Part shown: positions 53,949-59,095 of the stretch, one piece after another
How the letters are laid out: the number at the start of each line of letters is the position of its first letter
How positions within the stretch are numbered: position 1 is the stretch's first letter
Notes under the pieces: model-generated
Told to the model about the DNA's origin: nothing
Databases searched by the model: none
What the model saw: only the letters and a program-made list of their open reading frames with translations
Made by a program: the position numbers and the translations under genes
Source: an uncultured Dorea sp.
GTDB lineage: Bacteria; Bacillota; Clostridia; Lachnospirales; Lachnospiraceae
Assembly: GCA_910578455.1 (NCBI GenBank)
Contig: CAJTQA010000017.1
Coordinates: 1-59,095 of the forward strand
Direction of reading: 5' to 3'
Length of the DNA stretch: 59,095 nt

Positions 53949-55196
53949 CTATTGAAGATTTTTATTTTTGAATACATTTCTTGTGCCCAGAGCAACCGCC
54001 AGCGACAAGGCGCCGGAAAGCAGCACGACAGCGTATTCAATCCCTTTGCATGCCTCAAATAATACACCGTACAGCGCGTTTCCCAAAGGCTGAGCGCACA
54101 TGCTTACGGCAAGAATAACGGCGATCACCTTCCCAATCATATTCTGCGGAGTTTCTGTCTGGATAAAGGATAGCATCTCCACGGTAAAGACTGTGGAAAA
54201 TACCATGACGGCAAAGCAGCATGCCGTTATGACAATATAATTTACCATTCCGGATGAAGACAATGCCAGCGACACGCCCATAGGGAACACGCACGCCGCG
54301 GAGGATACTACAAGGTTTCCCGCCTTTCGGACTTCTAACCTCCCCGCAAAGACCCCCGCCCCGATGCCGCCTAAAAGCCCTCCTGCCGCCAGCGCCCCTT
54401 CTGCAAAGCCATAGAGCCGATTCGCCTGGGCCGTTCCAAGATTCAGCACTTCTGTTATGAGATAAGGCAGCGCTACAATGATCATTGCCGACAGAAACAG
54501 ATTGATCCCGCAGACGGCAAGGAGAACTCTCCCGATCACCGGTTTCTCTTTCCTTATAAACCGGATGCTCTCCCCAAAATCCGTTTTCACCGTCCTCCAT
54601 ATGCTGCCGCCCGCCTCCTGCCTCTGAAACGGTATATGTATGAAGATTTCCATGACAGCCGACAGCACGAAACATACAATGCATACTTTAAGCACCGGCT
54701 TTATTCCGTATGCGCTGTATAGGATTCCGCCGATCACAGGCCCTGTCAGGGAAGAAAACGAGCTCACCGTATTGATCACTGAATTTGCCGCCATAAAATG
54801 CTCCTGCCCCACCAGCGCCGGAATGCTCGCCTGCACCGACGGCTGATATGCGCCGGCAATCCCATACAAAAGCATCATCGTAACCGTAACAGGCACGGCA
54901 AGGTTCCTGGCGTCCATGCAAAAAGAGAATATTAAGATAACCACCGCCGTAAAGAAATCAAGAGTCACCATGATATTTCTTTTGTTCACCCGGTCCGCCA
55001 CAATCCCTCCGACAGGCGACAGCAGGATGGACGGGATAAAAGCACATGCCATAACCGTGCCGTAAAGCGCCGACGAACCGGTCAGGTTCAGCAAGTACAG
55101 CGGCAGCGCAAACCGGACGGCGGCATTTCCGAACAAAGATATGATCTGTCCGACGACGACCAGCGTGAAATCTTTTGAAAACAATTTTTTCTCCAT
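53949..55196 (-). CDS. MFS exporter
   Basis: Major facilitator transporter of about 415 residues with twelve hydrophobic segments; the loop 2-3 motif reads GGIVADRVNKRNIM, a close form of the MFS signature GxxxDRxxRR. The closest family by eye is the MFS_3/drug-efflux type. Controlled by the TetR gene directly upstream, so probably exports a toxic compound that the regulator senses; the compound is unknown. Confidence 0.87.
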   Translation of the reverse strand: MEKKLFSKDFTLVVVGQIISLFGNAAVRFALPLYLLNLTGSSALYGTVMACAFIPSILLSPVGGIVADRVNKRNIMVTLDFFTAVVILIFSFCMDARNLAVPVTVTMMLLYGIAGAYQPSVQASIPALVGQEHFMAANSVINTVSSFSSLTGPVIGGILYSAYGIKPVLKVCIVCFVLSAVMEIFIHIPFQRQEAGGSIWRTVKTDFGESIRFIRKEKPVIGRVLLAVCGINLFLSAMIIVALPYLITEVLNLGTAQANRLYGFAEGALAAGGLLGGIGAGVFAGRLEVRKAGNLVVSSAACVFPMGVSLALSSSGMVNYIVITACCFAVMVFSTVFTVEMLSFIQTETPQNMIGKVIAVILAVSMCAQPLGNALYGVLFEACKGIEYAVVLLSGALSLAVALGTRNVFKNKNLQ

Positions 55197-55222
55197 TTTT
55201 AACCTCCAGCTTTAAACAGATT

Positions 55223-55251
55223 ATTTTAAGTACCAAACGTCGGTATGTATA
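55223..55251 (-). promoter_or_regulatory. MFS promoter with embedded TetR operator-like site
   Basis: Minus-strand TATACA (55251-55246), spacer 17, TAAAAT (55228-55223). The spacer contains ACCGACGTTTGGTA (55244-55231), which matches the two repeats before the tetR gene. Confidence 0.5.
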
Positions 55252-55264
55252 TAGGCCAAATTTT

Positions 55265-55287
55265 ATCTGCCCTCTTCCAGGGCAGAT
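55265..55287. other. Perfect 9-bp stem-loop between tetR and MFS genes
   Basis: ATCTGCCCT / AGGGCAGAT around a five-base loop, just downstream of the tetR stop. On the minus strand it is followed by AAAATTTGG, so it is at best a weak terminator separating the two genes. Confidence 0.5.
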
Positions 55288-55296
55288 ATCATGCCT

Positions 55297-55959
55297 CTAA
55301 GCCTTATTTTTGCTCTTCTGATAGATTGATGTCAGTTTCTCAAGCCTTCCCAGCAGCTCACTGTCTGCCACATCCAGCCCAAAGCTCTCCATCATCTGGC
55401 AAAACACCATGTATTTCCGGTAGGTTTCCTCCTCGGAGCTGTTAAAGATCATAGGGTTCATCCAGATATTTGCCACAAGCAAAATCAGCTCCGCCAACTG
55501 CTCCGGATAATCTGTCTCAATAGATCCGTCCGCAATCCCCTGCCGGATGATCGGCAAAATGTAATCCGGCACCACATTCTCTATCGTATCATGCATAATG
55601 CTGAAAAGAAGTTTCGGATTATTATGGAAATCCGGCGCCACCGTAAAAATGTCGTCCTGCACCGGACGTTTTATGGATTCCTTGAAAATAGCTTTCAGCT
55701 TTTCCTTTCCGTTCAGGCCTTTACGGTCGCGGATCTCCTTAAGCATCCGGTTCGACCCGGCCGTCATTCTGTCCATGACCGCCATTAAAATATCTTCTTT
55801 CGATTTAAAATGGTGATAGATCGCGCCCTTGCTCATTCCGCCCAGGTTGTCAATGATATCCTGGATGGAAGTATGCTCGTATCCCTTTTCCATGAACTGG
55901 CGGAAAGCGACCGATACGATTAAATTGACCGTTTCCTCCGGGTGCTTATTTCTTGCCAC
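55297..55959 (-). CDS. TetR/AcrR-family regulator
   Basis: About 220 residues. The N-terminal TetR DNA-binding domain is clear: FRQFMEKGYEHTSIQDIIDNLGG then MSKGAIYHHFKSKEDI at residues 38-53. The remaining 150 residues form the ligand-binding part and show no family I can name. GTG start at 55959 with GGAGG upstream. It probably represses its own promoter and that of the MFS gene, because the same sequence motif lies in both. Confidence 0.9.
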   Translation of the reverse strand: MARNKHPEETVNLIVSVAFRQFMEKGYEHTSIQDIIDNLGGMSKGAIYHHFKSKEDILMAVMDRMTAGSNRMLKEIRDRKGLNGKEKLKAIFKESIKRPVQDDIFTVAPDFHNNPKLLFSIMHDTIENVVPDYILPIIRQGIADGSIETDYPEQLAELILLVANIWMNPMIFNSSEEETYRKYMVFCQMMESFGLDVADSELLGRLEKLTSIYQKSKNKA

Positions 55960-55977
55960 TATCCGTTCACCTCCAAA

Positions 55978-56028
55978 ACCGACCTTTGGTATGTTTATAT
56001 ACTATCATACCGTTGGTCGGTTTGTCAA
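55978..56028 (-). promoter_or_regulatory. tetR promoter with two operator-like repeats
   Basis: Minus-strand TTGACA (56028-56023), spacer 18, TAGTAT (56004-55999). One repeat, CATACCGTTGGTCGGT on the plus strand (56006-56021), fills the spacer; the other, ACCGACCTTTGGTATG (55978-55993), lies just after the -10. They are inverted copies with a 12-base gap. Confidence 0.7.
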
Positions 56029-56058
56029 CTTATTCCTGCAATGCCGCCATATTCCCGT

Positions 56059-56505
56059 CTACTCCTCTGTGCCGGTATCTACAAGCGCAATACTTGAGTC
56101 CCCTTTTTTTGCCTGCTCTAAGACAGCCGCCTCAAGTTTCTGGAAGGAGCCGTAGGAGGAAGTCGCCCCGCTGAGCGCATCGATTTCATCCTCGCCCTGC
56201 CCCTCTAAGAGCTGCCCGGCGTAATAGCGCGTATATTCATTCGGATAAGTGCCGTTGGAGTGCAGCATCGTCTGCATATATGCATTATCCCAGCTCTTGA
56301 TAAAACCGCTGGCATTCTCCGCGTTATACTCTACGGAGACAATACGGCCTCCCTTCACAATAATCGTGACATACTCTTTCCATCCGAAATGGTATTCTGA
56401 AGCCTGGGCAGTATAGTAGCCGTCCTGCAGGCCTTCCGTCTTGCCGCACCCGGCAAGCAGAAACACCAAAAGCAAGGGCAGCAATGTGCGAATTATCCGT
56501 CTCAT
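56059..56505 (-). CDS. FMN-binding-domain-like lipoprotein
   Basis: About 148 residues. Lipoprotein signal peptide with lipobox LLAGC (Cys20), so anchored to the outer face of the membrane. The remainder resembles FMN-binding (FMN_bind) domains: DGYYTAQASEYH, a GGRIVSVEYNAE strand, and DALSGATSSYGSFQ, where SGATxSS-like Thr is the flavin site in the family. ATG overlaps the chemoreceptor stop as ATGA, so the two proteins are made together. Possibly a redox or ligand-binding partner of the sensor (inference). Confidence 0.75.
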   Translation of the reverse strand: MRRIIRTLLPLLLVFLLAGCGKTEGLQDGYYTAQASEYHFGWKEYVTIIVKGGRIVSVEYNAENASGFIKSWDNAYMQTMLHSNGTYPNEYTRYYAGQLLEGQGEDEIDALSGATSSYGSFQKLEAAVLEQAKKGDSSIALVDTGTEE

Positions 56506-58514
56506 CTGTCACTCTCCCCTTTCAGCACAAAATTTTTCACCTGAGCCTGGAGCTTTTCCGCCTCATCCGCCAGCAATCTGCTGGACTCTTCTGTTCCTTC
56601 CGCGTTCTGCAGGTTCCGGTCGGCAATCGCGGTGATGCCCCCAATCCGCTCTTCCATGGAAATCAGGGCGCTCTCCTGCCCTTCCACCGCAGTCACGAGC
56701 TGGTCTGTGATGCTGCTTATCTGGGCTGAAACATCGGATATGGCCGCCAGGGAGCTTGCCGTCTCCTCATTCAGGTTCACGCCGGTGCGGATGATCGCAA
56801 TCGTATTTCCGATCATCTCCGTGGCGCTTTTGGCCGCCTCTGCGCTCTTGAACGCCAGATTCTGAACTTCGTTGGCTACTACGGCAAATCCGCTTCCGGC
56901 GCTTCCGGCCCTCGCCGCCTCCACGGATGCATTGAGCGCCAGGATATTTGTCTGGAACGAGATGTCCTCAATGGCTTTGGCAATCTTCGTTATCTCATGG
57001 GCATTGGTGCTGATATCCTTCATCGCGCCGGAAAGCGCGGACATCTGCGTATTGGCCCTGCCGATGCACTGGGTGATCTCTTCTGTCTTGCTGCGGGTCT
57101 CGCTGCTGCTCTTTGTGACGTCCGAGAGCCGTTCCTTTACCTTGGACACTTCTCCCACCAGAGCCTCTGCAGACTCGTTCTGCTCAAGGGATGCCTGGTG
57201 GAGCTGGCCGGACTGGCCGCTGAGTTCCTCCGCCATCTCGGCCAGCCTGACGGCTGCCGAACGGAATCCTGAAATCGTCTCATTCATGGACTGGATAATA
57301 GAGGTCAGGCTGTCGCGGATCAGCGTAAAATCCCCCTTATAGTCCATCTGCGGTTCTACGCCCAGATTGCCGTCTGCAATCCGGGTGAGCACCTGCCGGA
57401 TATCCGATATGTACTGGTTGACACTCTCCACCGTATCATTGAGCGTCTGCGCCATCACGCCAAGCTCATCCCCGGAGTGTACGGCGGCAACCTCTGTATG
57501 CAGATCTCCGTCGGAGAAAGAAACCATACGGTCTGTAACGCTCCTTACCGGCCGGGAGATCGACATCGCCAGCTTAAGAACCAGCAGGATAGAAATCACC
57601 AAGACGGCAAAGGTACATAATACTGCCACAAGAAGCGCCCTGTTGATCAGGTTATTGTAATCCGCTTTCGGCACCTGGATCACCAGCGACCACTGCGTGC
57701 CGCGGATCGGTGAAAATGCTACCAGCATCTTTTTTCCGCCGACAGGAAATTCGGTTGATCCGGTCTCTCCGGTAATCGCCCGGCTTATGGCCTCCTCGTT
57801 TCCGTCACTGACCTGAGCCAGCGTCTTCTGTTCAAGAACCAGAGACTGATCCGGATGGCCGGTGATGAGACCTTCCCGGTTCGCCATGTATGCCATGCCG
57901 TTTTTCCCCAAATTGATGCTGCTAATGATATCGTCGATGGCATCATATTTGTAAACTCCTACGACATACATGGAAGTCTCTCCGTTTTCCTTCACCGGCA
58001 TACCCATAGTAACGCCAAGTTTGCCCTGGAAAATTGTAGCAGGGTCAGTAGTCAGATTATCCGTCTCCTTAAGGAGACCGAAAAAACTGTCATCAAGGCT
58101 CTCTGGCGCGCCGTCAATTCCCTGCAGGAATTTCCCGTCAAGGTCATAGAGGGCAATCGTATACAGCTCATAGATCTCGGCGGCCTCTTCCAGAACAGCG
58201 CTGCGCTCCTTTCTGGCCGCTCCGGCATCGGCGCCCTGGCCTCCTCCTGTCATCCGGTAATCGCCGGCGATCGTCATCATCCGATCCGCCAGAAGGTGGA
58301 TATTTGCCTCCACGGATTTAGCGGACTGACGCACCATAGGCTGCAGGCTGTCCAGCAGGATGCTGTTTGCCAATGACTGCATGGAGAATGCCATGATCAC
58401 GCAGCAGATCACCACCAGCACCAAAATATTAAGGATCGTGTTTTTCAAAATCCGTCCATTCAGGCTCCGCCTTCTTCCTTTATCCAAAACGGAGCCTTTT
58501 TGCTTTTCTGTCAT
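56502..58514 (-). CDS. Methyl-accepting chemotaxis protein with dCACHE sensor
   Basis: About 670 residues. TM1 near 28-50, an extracellular sensor of about 240 residues of dCACHE type (YELYTIALYDLDGKFLQ, GKNGMAYMANREGLITGHP), TM2 near 290-312, HAMP with RPVRSVTDRMVSFSDGDL, and the signalling tip IEDISFQTNILALNASVEAARAG near residue 535 (split by description). ATG at 58514 is preferred because AAAGGAAG is nine bases upstream; an ATG at 58523 is too close. Coupled to a lipoprotein gene downstream. Ligand unknown; dCACHE domains often bind amino acids or organic acids. Confidence 0.92.
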   Translation of the reverse strand: MTEKQKGSVLDKGRRRSLNGRILKNTILNILVLVVICCVIMAFSMQSLANSILLDSLQPMVRQSAKSVEANIHLLADRMMTIAGDYRMTGGGQGADAGAARKERSAVLEEAAEIYELYTIALYDLDGKFLQGIDGAPESLDDSFFGLLKETDNLTTDPATIFQGKLGVTMGMPVKENGETSMYVVGVYKYDAIDDIISSINLGKNGMAYMANREGLITGHPDQSLVLEQKTLAQVSDGNEEAISRAITGETGSTEFPVGGKKMLVAFSPIRGTQWSLVIQVPKADYNNLINRALLVAVLCTFAVLVISILLVLKLAMSISRPVRSVTDRMVSFSDGDLHTEVAAVHSGDELGVMAQTLNDTVESVNQYISDIRQVLTRIADGNLGVEPQMDYKGDFTLIRDSLTSIIQSMNETISGFRSAAVRLAEMAEELSGQSGQLHQASLEQNESAEALVGEVSKVKERLSDVTKSSSETRSKTEEITQCIGRANTQMSALSGAMKDISTNAHEITKIAKAIEDISFQTNILALNASVEAARAGSAGSGFAVVANEVQNLAFKSAEAAKSATEMIGNTIAIIRTGVNLNEETASSLAAISDVSAQISSITDQLVTAVEGQESALISMEERIGGITAIADRNLQNAEGTEESSRLLADEAEKLQAQVKNFVLKGESDR

Positions 58515-58553
58515 TTCACACATCTTCCTTTCTATTGATTATTAACGAAAAAA

Positions 58554-58609
58554 TCCACACAAAAGCATAACAGCATCTGAAATTGCTGCCGTATTTTCCA
58601 ATGTGTGGT
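58554..58609 (-). other. Leader hairpin with T run before chemoreceptor gene
   Basis: On the minus strand CCACAC and GTGTGG close a structure of about 50 bases that contains an inner stem CAGCA/TGCTG; the outer stem is followed by ATTTTTT. It lies in the leader between the -10 candidate and the ribosome site, so it resembles an attenuator. Not recognisable as a known riboswitch. Confidence 0.45.
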
Positions 58610-58614
58610 AATTA

Positions 58615-58654
58615 TCCTTAGTATAGCACAACTGTTTGCCACATTACAACAGTT
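58615..58654 (-). promoter_or_regulatory. Chemoreceptor promoter candidate with inverted repeat
   Basis: Minus-strand TTGTAA, 18-base spacer, TATACT (about 58620-58615). An inverted repeat AACTGTT-11-AACAGTT (58630-58636 and 58648-58654) spans the -35 and spacer and could be an operator. This belongs to the 280-base gap before the right-edge promoter; I see no gene in the gap. Confidence 0.4.
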
Positions 58655-58678
58655 TCATGTTTTTCCGGAGATTTTCTT

Positions 58679-58706
58679 TTGACACTGCCCCGAAAAATGC
58701 TATAAT
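58679..58706 (+). promoter_or_regulatory. Consensus promoter of interrupted gene
   Basis: TTGACA (58679-58684), 16-base spacer, TATAAT (58701-58706), both perfect. About 90 bases downstream an ideal AGGAGG site and GTG codon follow. Confidence 0.65.
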
Positions 58707-58794
58707 CAAACAATCAGAAATATTTTGGAAAATTCATCCCCTTTTCTGTCACAAAGCCGACGGTATCTTGTCTAATTAAACAGGAGGTAAAAGA

Positions 58795-58842
58795 GTGAAA
58801 AATAAAGTGTATTTTTGGATGCACTTGTATAAGGGTTCATAA
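58795..58842 (+). pseudogene. 5' stub of a gene probably cut by an IS110 element
   Basis: AGGAGGTAAAAGA is followed by GTG and 15 codons (VKNKVYFWMHLYKGS) before a stop. Promoter and ribosome site are near ideal, but the frame ends about where IS110-type sequence begins, 40 bases before the transposase stop codon on the other strand. I therefore read it as the start of a gene whose remainder lies beyond the element, outside this window. The product cannot be recognised from 15 residues. Alternative: a real 15-residue peptide. Confidence 0.45.
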
Positions 58843-59095
58843 AACCCCATTTTTTACAAATATAGAAAACGGAATCATGTTAGTTATCGCTGCGTTTTAC
58901 TAACTTAGAACTATCATAACCAAGGGTTTCAAGGTAAGTAAAAACATTGTTCTCATTTAAAACAACACGCTCCACATGATTTTGGGGGTCCATCAATTCC
59001 TCGTAATCAGTAGGAGTGAAAGGCTTCTTTTCAGAAACCATGTGGTAAATACAAACCATCATCATTCTTGCAATGGCAATGATTGCTTTCTTGTG
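58843..59095 (-). mobile_element. IS110-family insertion sequence, left end only
   Basis: Transposase C-terminus plus about 40 bases of 3' non-coding sequence; the element continues past the window. IS110 elements usually have no clear terminal inverted repeats, so the exact boundary is uncertain (between about 58830 and 58879). Confidence 0.6.
58880..59095 (-). CDS. IS110-family transposase, C-terminal part (truncated by window)
   Basis: Frame is open from the window edge; the last 71 residues begin HKKAIIAIARMMMVCIYHMV and continue with the PFTPTDYEEL segment, which is the C-terminal end of the Transposase_20/IS110-IS116 family. The catalytic DEDD domain lies outside the window. Encoded on the minus strand. 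Confidence 0.8.
   Translation of the reverse strand, partial: HKKAIIAIARMMMVCIYHMVSEKKPFTPTDYEELMDPQNHVERVVLNENNVFTYLETLGYDSSKLVKRSDN

Overview
The window looks like a chromosomal segment from a Clostridia-class Firmicute, most likely a Lachnospiraceae gut anaerobe. The basis is gene content: sporulation protein YlbJ beside coaD and rsmD, RecU, the TIGR03960/TIGR03936 radical SAM pair, a short HisG with HisZ, a HisIE with an extra N-terminal domain, and many GGAGG-type ribosome binding sites. No species is claimed. No rRNA, tRNA or CRISPR was found. Nearly all genes lie on the minus strand; only one chemoreceptor (34521-36227), ylbJ (51193-52146) and a broken reading frame at the right edge are on the plus strand.

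Region 1 (about 73-27737) is one tightly packed minus-strand surface-polysaccharide operon of about 25 genes, read from a promoter at 27709-27737 down to gtrA. It contains a PglF/CapD-type nucleotide-sugar dehydratase, a DegT aminotransferase, the priming phosphoglycosyl transferase, four recognisable glycosyltransferases, a Wzx flippase, a Wzy-like polymerase and two large multi-pass membrane proteins. Four sugar-building modules can be read: (a) WbpA/WbpB/WbpD-like enzymes for a diamino-uronic acid; (b) a thiolase, a 3-hydroxyacyl-CoA dehydrogenase and an LpxD-like acyltransferase, which together suggest a 3-hydroxyacylated amino sugar; (c) CDP-glucose enzymes RfbF/RfbG with a two-subunit transketolase and an epimerase, which suggest a CDP-linked, possibly carbon-branched deoxy sugar; (d) a sulfotransferase-like and a kinase-like decoration enzyme. 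Two runs of nine G occur in coding strands here: one splits a membrane protein by frameshift and one sits in the tail of a glycosyltransferase, so phase variation is possible. The 8-15 kb core is much more AT-rich than the rest, as expected of exchanged surface loci.

Region 2 (27815-34335) is a housekeeping operon with its own promoter: two radical SAM-associated proteins, a YbaK-type deacylase, a HAD phosphatase, aspartate kinase, a CBS-domain protein and an amidohydrolase. Region 3 (34521-36609) holds a plus-strand chemoreceptor with its terminator, and a small membrane protein whose start codon abuts the his terminator.

Region 4 (36610-41889) is a histidine operon hisZ-hisG-hisD-hisB-hisIE with a good promoter and a strong terminator. 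Region 5 (41879-51143) carries RNA-modification, DNA-repair and cell-wall housekeeping genes (recU, RluA and RsuA pseudouridine synthases, YgiQ, an RsmF-like methyltransferase, an M23 peptidase, pepD). Region 6 (51193-53945) is a ylbJ/coiled-coil/coaD/rsmD cluster. Region 7 (53949-56028) is a TetR-MFS pair with three related operator-like repeats placed on both promoters. Region 8 (56059-59095) has a dCACHE chemoreceptor translationally coupled to an FMN-binding-like lipoprotein, then a consensus promoter and a 15-codon reading-frame stub that runs into the end of an IS110-family transposase cut by the window edge.
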